Source of the DNA: Conidiobolus incongruus B7586
Taxonomy: Eukaryota; Entomophthoromycota; Entomophthoromycetes; Entomophthorales; Conidiobolaceae
Reading direction: 5' to 3'
DNA: 24,283 nucleotides
NCBI GenBank assembly: GCA_000697335.1
Contig: JNEM01010857.1
Coordinates: forward strand, 1 to 24,283
Shown here one piece after another: positions 1-9,881 of the stretch (position 1 is its first letter; each line of letters begins with the position of its first letter). The notes beneath the pieces are model-generated. The model made no database searches. It had not been told where the DNA came from and saw only the letters and a program-made list of their open reading frames with translations. Made by a program: the position numbers and the translations under genes.

Positions 1-289
1 GAAAATTGAAATATAATAGTATAATTGGCATGGTTAAAAATTATTTAAATAAATTCTCAATATAATATGATTCAAGCTAATCTTTACAAGAAAATACTTT
101 TCGAAAAAAGCAATATTCTAAATTATAATTCTATTAAACAAAATTGTATATTCAAATTCTAAAAGCAAAAGATAAATGGATTTTATAACATAGGCTTAAA
201 AGAAAATATAATTTATGTAATGATTAGTTGAAAAATTGATATAATATGTATATAGAAAGCTTAAAAATTTGACTGCGCTGATACATAGT

Positions 290-361
290 GCCTTCTACCA
301 GAATCGAACTGGTGACCTTCCGCTTACTAGGCGGACGCTCTGCCAACTGAGCCAAGAAGGC
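290..361 (-). tRNA. tRNA-Thr (anticodon AGU)
   Basis: This gene decodes ACU and, after A34 is changed to inosine, other ACN threonine codons. Read on the minus strand, all four arms form: a 7-bp acceptor stem GCCTTCT/AGAAGGC, a D arm GCTC/GAGC, an anticodon stem TCCGC/GCGGA around the loop CTAGTAA (AGT at positions 34-36), and a T stem ACCAG/CTGGT with the loop TTCGAAT. It is 72 nt with no intron and no encoded CCA. A run of A on the plus strand around 262-266 supplies a possible oligo-T stop for RNA polymerase III. An identical copy lies at 19191-19262. Confidence 0.97.
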
Positions 362-1762
362 AATATCCTCTCTCCATAATATAATAAAATAGATATATTA
401 CTCTTTTTTCATAACCTAATACATTTTTCTTTCATTTTAATTTACCTTATGAATCTATTTACTTTTCTTATTTATAATTAATTTTAAACATTTTTCTTCT
501 CCACTTTGAATATTTTTTATTTTAACATATTATTTTATTAAAATTCATTCAACTAATAATCATTTTCTTTAAAAATTTTAATATATATCACTTATTATAA
601 ACTCTAACTGCAATTCTATTGTTAATCGAAACATTTTAAAGTTTCATGTTAATAATATTAATTTTTCCTTAACAAATAATTTTTTCGATTTATTTCAAGT
701 ATGATTTTAAAATGTAAACGAAATCTGCTTTATAAACTTATTATTTCAATACCAAAAAAGAATTTAAGTACATCTTTAAATATATCACCATTTACATTTG
801 GCTATAAAACATTTAGTACTTAATTTTATTCTCAAAATACATCATAACAATTTTTTATTTAAAATAATAATAAGGGCATTTCTGATTTAAACATTTTAAT
901 TAAATATGTAAATTTTATTTAAAAAAAGTAATATTTGAATAATAATACTAATAATAAAATAATAATTTTACAATTTATTAAAAAATTAAATTTGAGATCA
1001 AATATTCATTATTAAATCTGAATTTATACTGGTAAATAAATATTTTAAAATTTTTTAATTTCCACCTACGCTATATAATATTATATATTATACTTCGCAA
1101 ATACTATTGATATTGAATAGTCAATTTTATAGTGAAAATAATGCATTATTGGTAAATTGATAACCTTGATATTTATTTGTTATAATAAATCTTCTCTTAA
1201 TAAAAACTTATTAACTTAATACTATTAGTTAAATTAATGACTTGTGTTAAAGAACTTGAAAAAAATAATTATGAGAGATATAATAATAAAATATAAAAAT
1301 TTATAAGAAACAGTTTTTTATATTTTCACAATTACCTTATACAATCAAACTTAAAAACTAAAATTATAATTAATTTCCAAATTAATAAAAATTACTCCAA
1401 ATAGTATTCCCTAATTTAGGGTATGAATACTCATTTTATAATTATAATTTAAAAAAAATTAAATTATTTTTTTTCGCTATTGAAACTTACTATTAGTAAA
1501 AGGGTTATTATATATAATATTTATATATTTTGATAAATTTTGTATAATCAGTTTTAAAAAATATATAAATTATTAATTAAATTCTATTGAATATAAAGGA
1601 GTGTATTTGATAAACTATAAACTAAAAATTAAATATTTTGGATTATTAAATCAAAAATTAAGAACTTAAATCCAGATTTTTTATTATTATTAATAGAAAA
1701 ATTATTTAGACTTGTAAGTTACAGATGAAATGAGGCTTATTTGCATATTTGGTTATTGATCC
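362..1762. other. AT-rich intergenic DNA, no gene seen
   Basis: This stretch between the tRNA-Thr gene and the upstream region of paralogue A is extremely AT-rich and broken by stops in all frames. I see no gene, RNA fold or mobile element in it. An inverted ACTCCTTTA (plus-strand TAAAGGAGT around 1597-1605) resembles the upstream element of the paralogue family, but it lies about 160 bp beyond the copy assigned to gene A. Confidence 0.5.
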
Positions 1763-1783
1763 AAATTTATCACTCCTATAATT
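1763..1783 (+). promoter_or_regulatory. Upstream ACTCCT element of paralogue A
   Basis: The core is TTTATCACTCCT, 245-265 bp before the ATG at 2028. The same core with the same orientation and spacing precedes all six paralogues although the surrounding DNA is not alignable. This suggests a binding site for a shared activator. The bound protein is unknown; the TATC part is also a GATA-type site on the other strand. Confidence 0.6.
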
Positions 1784-1852
1784 TGAACTTAAATGTCAAT
1801 CATTTTATTTCTTATTTGATAAAATAAAAATTTGTAGATGTGCAAATTAAAC

Positions 1853-1875
1853 AATTGGTTAATTGTGTTAGGGGA
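1853..1875 (+). promoter_or_regulatory. G-rich (STRE-like) promoter module of paralogue A
   Basis: ATTGGTTAAT is followed directly by GTGTTAGGGGA, ending about 153 bp before the ATG. The AGGGG core matches the yeast stress-response element bound by Msn2/4-type zinc fingers. A comparable module precedes paralogues C, D and F, with variants in B. Use of an Msn2-like factor is inference. Confidence 0.45.
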
Positions 1876-1945
1876 ACAAAACGAATTTTGGGTCAAAAAT
1901 AAATAATTTTGATAGATGTATATTTTATAGGTTTCACAAAATATG

Positions 1946-1953
1946 TATAAATA
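1946..1953 (+). promoter_or_regulatory. TATA box of paralogue A
   Basis: A perfect TATAAATA lies 75-82 bp before the ATG. The same motif, or the variant TATTTAAG, sits at nearly the same distance in all six paralogues. That leaves a short AT-rich leader ending in the conserved CTAATACTAATTTAATTACA just before the ATG. Confidence 0.75.
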
Positions 1954-2027
1954 TCATTGTTTAATTCATCAACAAGAACATTAACTAATAATTTAATTTT
2001 AATCAACCTAATACTAATTTAATTACA

Positions 2028-2615
2028 ATGCAGACCTTCGCCATCATTGCTACTCTCATTGCTACCATTGCTGCTGCTCCTCAGTCTTTTGCTAAAGCTG
2101 CTGTCACTTACTCTCCTCCTCCTATTACCGCTCCTTATCACGGTACTACCTCATGGGGTCAAACTGCTCAATCTGGTTCCTCTAGTGGATATACTTCTAC
2201 TTATGATAATGAAGCCCACTCTGGAACTGCTAGCAATTTCGGTCAAGAGATCACTCATTATGGATCAACTGGTACCAATTATGCTAATCAAGCTTCCACT
2301 TCTAATACTGTTGGTGGATCTCACACCCAATACAGCTCTTCTACCAACACTCCATCTTATGACTCTTATGGATCATATGAACCAAGCAGCTCAGGTCAAT
2401 CATCCACTGTTGGAGGATCAGTCACCAACTTTGCTAATTATCAAGCGTCTGGTAGCAATGTGGTTGGAGGATTCAGCACTCAAGGAGTTACTGGATCTCA
2501 GTACACCAACAACCAAGTCTCGGGTGGTGGAAGTACTACAGCTACCAACTCTGGCAATTCAGCATACTATGCTGGAGGCTCTAGCTGGTATAAACCCGCT
2601 ACTCCCTACTATTAA
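2028..2615 (+). CDS. Secreted Ser/Gly/Tyr-rich protein, paralogue A
   Basis: First of six near-identical genes; the family is not one I recognise. The 195-residue product starts with a signal peptide: hydrophobic residues 4-17, with a plausible cut after Ala22. The mature chain is rich in Ser, Thr, Gly, Asn, Gln and Tyr (about a tenth Tyr). It has no Cys, no Arg, no Leu, very few charged residues and no N-glycosylation sequon. An imperfect repeat is visible: residues 82-101 and 132-152 align, and the theme (Y/F)xN(x)QxS recurs at 85-90, 135-141 and 159-165. The C-terminus is aromatic (YY at 180-181, WYKP at 187-190, YY at 194-195). The first ATG is used; a TATA box lies 75-82 bp upstream and AATAAA 26 bp past the stop. 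The protein is identical to that of paralogue C. A structural, wall or adhesive role is inferred from composition only. Confidence 0.9.
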   Translation: MQTFAIIATLIATIAAAPQSFAKAAVTYSPPPITAPYHGTTSWGQTAQSGSSSGYTSTYDNEAHSGTASNFGQEITHYGSTGTNYANQASTSNTVGGSHTQYSSSTNTPSYDSYGSYEPSSSGQSSTVGGSVTNFANYQASGSNVVGGFSTQGVTGSQYTNNQVSGGGSTTATNSGNSAYYAGGSSWYKPATPYY

Positions 2616-3586
2616 TTATTTATTTCAATATTTATTCTATAATAAATTAGTTGAAATTTTATTTTACATTTTAATGAGTTAATAAATTTGTTTTTATACT
2701 ATAAAATTAGATCTTAACTAAGATAAAAAAACGAATATTAATAAATTGTAGTTTTTGGTATTTATTCATATTGAAAAACTTGTTAATACTAATTGCACCA
2801 TGTAATAGTATATTATAAGTGATTGAATAATCATAAATAAATTTAAAAATAATAAAAAAATGTATTTTTTGTTGAATTTTACATCATATTTTATAATTTT
2901 GAAATTAATAAAAATATTAAAATAAATTAAAATATCAACTTTTAAATAATTAAAATAGATTTATTTTATAGTTAATATAATATCTTTTATCAATTATTAA
3001 TTTAAATGATTTAAATAATATAACTATTTAATAAATATTTTGAATATATCATATCAAGTTATGTTAATACAAAGTTCATCCAAAAATCATAAATTTGATT
3101 TTTTTTATTCAACTATACATGGACTTTTGGATACAATATTTATCTCAGTTATTCACAATTATTTTATTTTAAATAGTGAATATTATTTAACTAAAAATTA
3201 TTATTAAATTTTGAATTTTTATTTTTTATATCAGGATTTGAATCTTCAATTCTTAGTATAAATATTGAATATTTGAAATTTATACATAGGAATCAATGGT
3301 TAAATCATTGGTGAAAATTAGATTAATTTATAAGAATAATCTAATATTAATTAATAAATATATTCTAAATTAGTAAATTTATCATTTTTTTGAATATAAT
3401 AATAAAAAGGAATGATAAAAGATTCGAAACAATAGGAAAAATAAACTTTAAACATAGGATTGGTATAAATAAAAAAATGAAATTTAGAGCATTATTAAAT
3501 TACATAATGTTAATTAATTTAAACTTGTATTGTCGTGTATAAGATAAAAAGATTTATTGTTATAATAATAATGACTCAATAAATAG
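2616..3586. other. Spacer between convergent paralogues A and B
   Basis: These 971 bp of AT-rich DNA hold the two 3' flanks and no gene that I can see. An AATAAA at 2641-2646 serves A, and a TTTATT at 3553-3558 (AATAAA on the minus strand) serves B. The two flanks share almost nothing beyond the first few bases after each stop codon, in contrast to the near-identical coding arms on either side. Confidence 0.6.
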
Positions 3587-4174
3587 TTAATAGTAGGGAG
3601 TAGCGGGTTTATACCAGCTAGAGCCTCCAGCATAGTATGCTGAATTGCCAGAGTTGGTAGCTGTAGTACTTCCACCACCCGAGACTTGATTGTTGGAGTA
3701 TTGAGATCCAGTAACTCCTTGAGTGCTGAATCCTCCAACCACATTGCTACCAGACGCTTGATAATTAGCAAAGTTGGTGACTGATCCTCCAACAGTGGAT
3801 GATTGACCTGAGCTGCTTGGTTCATATGATCCATAAGAGTCATAAGATGGAGTGTTGGTAGAAGAGCTGTATTGGGTGTGAGATCCACCAACAGTATTAG
3901 AAGTGGAAGCTTGATTAGCATAATTGGTACCAGTTGATCCATAATGAGTGATCTCTTGACCGAAATTGCTAGCAGTTCCAGAGTGGGCTTCATTATCATA
4001 AGTAGAAGTATATCCACTAGAGGAACCAGATTGAGCAGTTTGACCCCATGAGGTAGTACCGTGATGAGGAGCGGTAATAGGAGGAGGAGAGTAAGTGACA
4101 GCAGCCTTAGCAAAAGACTGAGGAGCAGCAGCAATGGTAGCAATGAGAGTAGCAATGATGGCGAAGGTCTGCAT
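3587..4174 (-). CDS. Secreted Ser/Gly/Tyr-rich protein, paralogue B
   Basis: Second family member, pointing toward A so that A and B form a long inverted repeat. The 195-residue product differs from A at only two residues, His37 for Tyr and Ser160 for Thr, with a few silent changes (codons 23, 158 and 162). The signal peptide, repeat theme and aromatic C-terminus are as in A, and there is no intron. The promoter departs most from A, C and D: the TATA-like box is TATTTAAG and the G-rich element is a GATGAGGGGGAT variant. The leader just before the ATG is still conserved. Coding sequence looks intact and under constraint; function is unknown. Confidence 0.9.
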   Translation of the reverse strand: MQTFAIIATLIATIAAAPQSFAKAAVTYSPPPITAPHHGTTSWGQTAQSGSSSGYTSTYDNEAHSGTASNFGQEITHYGSTGTNYANQASTSNTVGGSHTQYSSSTNTPSYDSYGSYEPSSSGQSSTVGGSVTNFANYQASGSNVVGGFSTQGVTGSQYSNNQVSGGGSTTATNSGNSAYYAGGSSWYKPATPYY

Positions 4175-4254
4175 TGTAATTAAATTAGTATTAGATTAAA
4201 TTAAAATTATTAGATTATTAGTTGAATACTTCAAAATATCCGCTTATAGCAGTG

Positions 4255-4262
4255 CTTAAATA
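4255..4262 (-). promoter_or_regulatory. TATA-like box of paralogue B
   Basis: On the minus strand this reads TATTTAAG, 81-88 bp before the ATG at 4174. It is the only one of the six family promoters in which the box is not exactly TATAAATA, but its position fits. Confidence 0.55.
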
Positions 4263-4331
4263 GCTACAATTTAATATGAATCATAACGACCCATTCTCAA
4301 TTGTTGCAAACCAAAACATTAACCAATACCA

Positions 4332-4341
4332 TCCCCCTCAT
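4332..4341 (-). promoter_or_regulatory. G-rich (STRE-like) element of paralogue B
   Basis: On the minus strand this reads ATGAGGGGGA, about 158-167 bp before the ATG, a position comparable to the GTGTTAAGGGGA elements of A, C and D. The AGGGG core is kept but the GTGTTA part is not. A GGTTAAT lies on its downstream rather than its upstream side. Confidence 0.35.
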
Positions 4342-4426
4342 CCTGATAACTCAGAAATCAATTAGCATTCACCCACAGTAAAAATTTGCAAAGATTAAAT
4401 AATAAGTTTCATAATATTGTGAATCG

Positions 4427-4447
4427 AATTAAAGGAGTGATAAATTT
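4427..4447 (-). promoter_or_regulatory. Upstream ACTCCT element of paralogue B
   Basis: The minus strand reads TTTATCACTCCTTTAATT, 253-273 bp before the ATG. It matches the elements of A, E and F closely in sequence, strand and distance while the DNA around it does not align. Confidence 0.6.
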
Positions 4448-5531
4448 AGATTTATTATTATTTATTTATTTAGGTCCTAATTATAATAAAAATTTAAATA
4501 ATAATTCTAATTTATGCAAATAATTAAATTATCAATAACTTAAAATTTTAAACCGAATAATTTAATTAATTTTGAAACATTTTATAAACTTTTAAAATAA
4601 TTTGCATAAAATTTAATTTTTAAACATATACTTATTGAATAATAAATCAATAATTATTTTTATAAATATTTAAAATTGATTAATATGAATAATTTTAACT
4701 TTGATTGAACGAAATGAATTCAACTTTAATAATAGACTAACTCAATTTAATATATTTATATAAAAAAATTGTTTATTAGGTCAAAGTTGAGTTAATTATA
4801 AATTATCAACTTTATTAATGAATGTATACTATAAAATATATTTTGATATAATTTACCTATTCTAAATTTTTTAAATTGAATTCTATATTTAAATATCAGA
4901 GCCATTTTTTATTTCCTATATATATATATATATTAAAAAAGTATTTCACATTTTAATTAATATTTTTATTTTATTACTAATTTGTGAAATTATAAATAAT
5001 CCATAATTTATATAAATAAATTTAAAGTATACTAATATAATATTTCTAAATTGATGATATATTTTATGTTTTAATTTTATTCAAATAAATTAAAATTATA
5101 TGATATGATATAGATATTTTATTTATATTAAATATTATTAAAAATGAATAAAATTAATTTAATATAATAAGAATTAATGATTTCTATTAAAAATAATATT
5201 ATTTCAATAATTATGAATATTAATAATTAAAATTTATATATAATAATCCTTATATTATAATTTATTCAATTATTAGTATTAGATTTTATAATTTATTGAG
5301 AAAATTATATTAAAATAATAAATAATAACAAAGTGTAATAGTGAGAATTTTTAACAATAGTAATTTAAATTAAAAAAATAATAAATTCAAGGATAATAAA
5401 TTGATATAAAGAATAAACTATGATTTGTAATATAATTACATACTCACAAATATATATTAGAGAAAATTTTAAAGTGTAATAATTTAGATGTGAAAGGAAT
5501 TTATTAGGAATCAAAATAAATAAAGTAGAAA
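4448..5531. other. AT-rich spacer between paralogues B and C
   Basis: No gene is seen. It contains a (TA)n tract at about 4917-4933 and, near its right end, a TTTATT at 5500-5505 that can act as the AATAAA signal of paralogue C on the minus strand. Confidence 0.5.
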
Positions 5532-6119
5532 CTAATAGTATGGTGTAGCGGGTTTATACCAACTAGAGCCTCCAGCATAGTATGCTGAATTGCCAGAGTT
5601 GGTAGCTGTAGTACTTCCACCACCCGAGACTTGGTTGTTGGTGTACTGAGATCCAGTAACTCCTTGAGTGCTGAATCCTCCAACCACATTGCTACCAGAC
5701 GCTTGATAATTAGCAAAGTTGGTGACTGATCCTCCAACAGTGGATGATTGACCTGAGCTGCTTGGTTCATATGATCCATAAGAGTCATAAGATGGAGTGT
5801 TGGTAGAAGAGCTGTATTGGGTGTGAGATCCACCAACAGTATTAGAAGTGGAAGCTTGATTAGCATAATTGGTACCAGTTGATCCATAATGAGTGATCTC
5901 TTGACCGAAATTGCTAGCAGTTCCAGAGTGGGCTTCATTATCATAAGTAGAAGTATATCCACTAGAGGAACCAGATTGAGCAGTTTGACCCCATGAGGTA
6001 GTACCGTGATAAGGAGCGGTAATAGGAGGAGGAGAGTAAGTGACAGCAGCTTTAGCAAAAGACTGAGGAGCAGCAGCAATGGTAGCAATGAGAGTAGCAA
6101 TGATGGCGAAGGTCTGCAT
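5532..6119 (-). CDS. Secreted Ser/Gly/Tyr-rich protein, paralogue C
   Basis: Third family member, 195 residues, with a protein sequence identical to A. By direct reading its DNA matches A without a difference from the ATG to about codon 185. The last ten codons then carry three silent changes (Ser186 AGT, Thr192 ACA, Pro193 CCA), and the stop is TAG where the other five genes use TAA. Such an abrupt edge looks like the end of a gene-conversion tract. The gene is head-to-head with D across 1752 bp. Its proximal promoter, from TATA box to ATG, differs from that of D at two of about 82 positions. Domain layout is as for A: signal peptide, low-complexity repeat region, aromatic tail. Confidence 0.9.
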   Translation of the reverse strand: MQTFAIIATLIATIAAAPQSFAKAAVTYSPPPITAPYHGTTSWGQTAQSGSSSGYTSTYDNEAHSGTASNFGQEITHYGSTGTNYANQASTSNTVGGSHTQYSSSTNTPSYDSYGSYEPSSSGQSSTVGGSVTNFANYQASGSNVVGGFSTQGVTGSQYTNNQVSGGGSTTATNSGNSAYYAGGSSWYKPATPYY

Positions 6120-6193
6120 TGTAATTAAATTAGTATTAGGTTGATTAAAATTAAATTATTAGTTAATAGCTTTTTATTGAATACAAATGCCCA

Positions 6194-6201
6194 TATTTAT
6201 A
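6194..6201 (-). promoter_or_regulatory. TATA box of paralogue C
   Basis: The minus strand reads TATAAATA, 75-82 bp before the ATG. It is followed by GGGCATTTGTATTCAATAA shortly downstream, a stretch shared only with paralogue D. Confidence 0.75.
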
Positions 6202-6256
6202 TCAATTTTTTATCATTCTAAATATATAAATCTTGATAATTTAATCAATAATTCTA

Positions 6257-6293
6257 TCCCCTTAACACGAAAATAAAAATATCATTAACAATT
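6257..6293 (-). promoter_or_regulatory. G-rich (STRE-like) module of paralogue C
   Basis: On the minus strand ATTGTTAAT is followed about 16 bp later by CGTGTTAAGGGGA, with the G-rich part 138-149 bp before the ATG. This order and the TTCGTGTTAAGGGGA wording match paralogue D, and more loosely A and F. Confidence 0.5.
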
Positions 6294-6358
6294 TTTAACG
6301 TTAAGTTATGAGTTAAATTATACATAGTTCTACTATTGATTGATGATTGTTGATTTAC

Positions 6359-6380
6359 AATTGAAGGAGAATATAAATTT
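6359..6380 (-). promoter_or_regulatory. Upstream ACTCCT-type element of paralogue C
   Basis: The minus strand reads TTTATATTCTCCTTCAATT, 240-261 bp before the ATG. It keeps CTCCTTC and is followed by TGTAAATCAACA, which recurs after the element of paralogue E and in part (ATGAATCAACA) after that of D. Confidence 0.5.
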
Positions 6381-7605
6381 TAAAACTTCATTTACTTTGT
6401 AATTAATATTATTTATTTTAAATTATTTGTTTTTTATTAATTATTATTCATTCAGTTATTACCTTTTGAAATAATAAGATGATAATAGTATATTTATAAA
6501 GTATTTACTATTATTTTAATTATCTCTAGCTTTATAATAAATTATTAAATAATTTAATACTATGGTTTGTTATAACGCTGAACATTATCAGTTATACGAA
6601 TATATTACTTTATTATTAAGATTTTAATGATAGATATGAATTTAATAATTTTGACGAATCTTTTTTAGTTATTTCAAATAATTATTTTTTTGAATATGAA
6701 ACATCAATAAATCATTAAGTTTTATTTTTCAAAATTAAAATCTGGAATTTTTAAATTTTAAGTCTGGATGATAACAGATATTGCTGTTAAGATTAAACAT
6801 AATATAATAAATGATATGATAGAAAAATTAATTGAATAATATACCTTGAGATGAAATTTTCATATATTTGATTTGTTTTTTTCAATTAATTTTTATTATT
6901 ATTTGACCAAATTATTCAGTTATATTTAAAAATTAAATCAATATATATTATAAGAGAACAAAAAAATTAAATTACATGAATAGTATTATTAAACTATTTA
7001 ATTTATTCTCAGTTCACTGTGACTTGATATTTTTACTTATATTGAGTTGTGGAAATGCATATTCGATAATAGATATAGGTTTTGATTTTTGTGACAAATT
7101 AACAAAATCAATATACCCATATCGTAAGTTTCATGCACTGGTATTCATTGATTTGGAATATGTGAATAGTGGAGAAACGCATAAGCTTATTTAGTTACTA
7201 AGTGATGTTTCAAAATACTACGGATTTTCAAAATCAATATCATCAATTTGTAACACAGTATAAAGACTATAAGTTTGAAGTGTTTCAAATTGAATCATTT
7301 GGTTTGTTTGGGAGACTAATAATTTATTGTATTAATTGTCAGGGTTGAACAACATATTTGCAAATATTATTTACTAATACTAAAATATTATTATACCAAA
7401 CATTTCAATATTAACAAACAATAGATGATAATAAAATATATATTTACTGAATATATTTGTAATCAATTACCATTGATAAGCAAGTTAATTTAAGGCAAAG
7501 GAAACAAAACTCAAAAACAGCCCATTATTTATAGGGTTAATAGTAAATATTCTCATATTTAGTATAATTAAAAAAATAAAAGGTTTATTTTGAATGCTAG
7601 AATTC
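6381..7605. other. Spacer between the divergent C and D promoters
   Basis: AT-rich intergenic DNA between the two outward-reading promoters. The only open frame of note is a 72-codon one at 6976-7194 (plus). It has an ATG and a hydrophobic start, but no recognisable domain and no paralogue in the window, so I do not call it a gene. No RNA gene or transposon is seen. Confidence 0.45.
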
Positions 7606-7626
7606 AAATTGTTCACTCCTTCAGAT
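7606..7626 (+). promoter_or_regulatory. Upstream ACTCCT element of paralogue D
   Basis: The plus strand reads TTGTTCACTCCTTCAGAT, 246-266 bp before the ATG. The left half has drifted from TTTATC to TTGTTC, but ACTCCTTC and the spacing are kept, and ATGAATCAACA follows. Confidence 0.55.
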
Positions 7627-7683
7627 ATGAATCAACATTGTTTGAAATCGGATAAAATAACTTGAATTTGTTTTTAAATCAAA

Positions 7684-7721
7684 GATTGTTAATTACATGT
7701 TTGATATTCGTGTTAAGGGGA
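7684..7721 (+). promoter_or_regulatory. G-rich (STRE-like) module of paralogue D
   Basis: GATTGTTAAT is followed about 16 bp later by CGTGTTAAGGGGA, the latter 151-162 bp before the ATG. Layout and wording are almost the same as for paralogue C on the other strand. Confidence 0.5.
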
Positions 7722-7789
7722 TTATAATTAATATATTGTCGAAAATAAAATGATATTATCAGAGGATCAAATTAACTGCATATTAATTA

Positions 7790-7797
7790 TATAAATA
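7790..7797 (+). promoter_or_regulatory. TATA box of paralogue D
   Basis: TATAAATA lies 75-82 bp before the ATG at 7872, the same distance as in A and C. The DNA from here to the ATG is nearly identical to that of C. Confidence 0.75.
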
Positions 7798-7871
7798 TGG
7801 GCATTTGTATTCAATAAGAAGCCATTAACTAATAATTTAATTTTAATCAACCTAATACTAATTTAATTACA

Positions 7872-8459
7872 ATGCAGACCTTCGCCATCATTGCTACTCT
7901 CATTGCTACCATTGCTGCTGCTCCTCAGTCTTTTGCTAAAGCTGCTGTCACTTACTCTCCTCCTCCTATTACCGCTCCTCATCACGGTACTACCTCATGG
8001 GGTCAAACTGCTCAATCTGGTTCCTCTAGTGGATATACTTCTACTTATGATAATGAAGCCCACTCTGGAACTGCTAGCAATTTCGGTCAAGAGATCACTC
8101 ATTATGGATCAACTGGTACCAATTATGCTAATCAAGCTTCCACTTCTAATACTGTTGGTGGATCTCACACCCAATACAGCTCTTCTACCAACACTCCATC
8201 TTATGACTCTTATGGATCATATGAACCAAGCAGCTCAGGTCAATCATCCACTGTTGGAGGATCAGTCACCAACTTTGCTAATTATCAAGCGTCTGGTAGC
8301 AATGTGGTTGGAGGATTCAGCACTCAAGGAGTTACTGGATCTCAATACACCAACAACCAAGTCTCGGGTGGTGGAAGTACTACAGCTACCAATTCTGGCA
8401 ATTCAGCATACTATGCTGGAGGCTCTAGCTGGTATAAACCCGCTACTCCCTATTATTAA
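7872..8459 (+). CDS. Secreted Ser/Gly/Tyr-rich protein, paralogue D
   Basis: Fourth family member, 195 residues. It differs from A at one residue (His37 for Tyr), plus silent changes that I can see at codons 158, 174 and 194: four differences in 588 bases. The signal peptide (residues 1 to about 22), the (Y/F)xN(x)QxS repeats and the aromatic tail are all present. The start is the ATG preceded by the family leader ATTTAATTACA. An AATAAA lies at 8491-8496. Identity to A stops at the stop codon, so the 3' flank is unrelated. It lies back-to-back with C and heads the tandem D-E-F set. Function unknown; a secreted structural or surface protein is the best guess. Confidence 0.9.
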   Translation: MQTFAIIATLIATIAAAPQSFAKAAVTYSPPPITAPHHGTTSWGQTAQSGSSSGYTSTYDNEAHSGTASNFGQEITHYGSTGTNYANQASTSNTVGGSHTQYSSSTNTPSYDSYGSYEPSSSGQSSTVGGSVTNFANYQASGSNVVGGFSTQGVTGSQYTNNQVSGGGSTTATNSGNSAYYAGGSSWYKPATPYY

Positions 8460-9861
8460 TTATTATTTAATTTGATTGATATTATTTCAAAATAAATTAT
8501 TTAATTATAATACATTTTAATTTTCAGACTATAATTTTTATAAAATTAATTTCTTTTAATATTTTTATTTCTATAATTTATTAAAATTTCAAAATAAATA
8601 ACTCAATCATAATTCCAATTTAATATTATTTTTATTAATATATTAATCTAAAAAATAAATAATGATAGTAATTTTTATAATATAAATATATATATTTATA
8701 TATATATTTATATTATTATTATTATTAATATAGAAATTAAATAATGACAAACTTTTAAAATTATAATTAAAAAATAATATTAATATATAATATAAAATAA
8801 TATTCTTTATTATTAATAGTTCTTTGCTATACTTTTGATTAGTTTTTAATATTTAAAAAATACTGCCTTTTATTCAAACCTAAGGTCTAATATTTTATAG
8901 ATTAAAATTTATTTTTAAGAATTTTTTTTCTTGTAAGCATATTTTCTAACCACCCAAAATAATTATAATTATATAATTTATAATCCAATGAATATATTAA
9001 ATATGGTAGCCTTTTTAATATTTGGTATATAGAAAATTTTTTGAAGTATTAGCTATATATTTTATAATTATTAAATATAATTAATACTTTTAATTTTTTA
9101 AAAAAAATTAATTAAAATTTATTTTATTTAAAACATAATATTAAAATTATAATTAGTTAATTTTACTTTTAAAACTAATTAAAAAACTATATATTATTAT
9201 AATATAAAATAATAATAATAATAATTGATATTTATTTATTTGAATTTATAAAAGTGATTATTTTAATATAATCAAATATTTTATTTTGTTTTTAAATTAA
9301 TAATTATATAAAAGATCCATGATTTATGAGTTATGGTGATTTAAATAAAAGCCTTTGCCTTTGCTATATTTTAATATTTTTTATTTAGTTATAATTATTT
9401 TAATTTTTTTTTCAGCTTTTATTAAATTATAATATTTTTATTTTATAATTTTATTGATTAATTAAAGTTTAAAGTCATATATATAAATAATATATTGATA
9501 TTATTAATATTTAATCTACTATATAATTCTCTAATATAAAATAATAAACTATTTTTTGATATATTCTTTAATCTTAAAAAAATAAAAAAATTATAGTAGA
9601 ATTAGTCTTTTAGATTTAAATAAAATTAAATAATATCCTTTCTAGGATTAAATTGATAAATTTAATAAAAAATGGTAGTTTTAAATAAAACAATATCTTT
9701 ACAAGATATTTATAAAATCTTAAATATTTTTAAAGAATGTATGGTTGAGTTTTAATGATATTAAAATAAAAAACTTTTGATAATAATTATTTAGTTCAAA
9801 GTTGATTATAGTTAATTTTAAATCTTTAATTAAAGATACTTTAATGAGATAATAATTATTA

Positions 9862-9881
9862 ATATATATATATATATATAT
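9862..9881. repeat. (AT)10 microsatellite
   Basis: A perfect alternating AT tract of about 20 bp in AT-rich intergenic DNA. Confidence 0.8.

Noticed and set aside
1597-1605. An inverted ACTCCTTTA-like site further upstream of paralogue A
   Set aside because: Only the short core matches, it is in the opposite orientation and about 420 bp from the ATG, unlike the fixed distance in the six assigned elements. Similar cores occur elsewhere by chance, for example near 22935.
2047-2682. A Leu-rich open frame of about 200 codons in the +1 frame of every paralogue
   Set aside because: It begins at TTG, not ATG. It is open because the main frame favours codons ending in CT and avoids those ending in TA or TG. 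The six copies are near-identical, so its persistence in all of them is not independent evidence, and its 3' end differs in every copy.
6976-7194. A 72-codon open frame with a hydrophobic start between C and D
   Set aside because: No recognisable domain, no paralogue in the window, no clear promoter or polyadenylation signal, and AT-rich codons unlike the real genes. A short frame of this size can arise by chance in spacer DNA.
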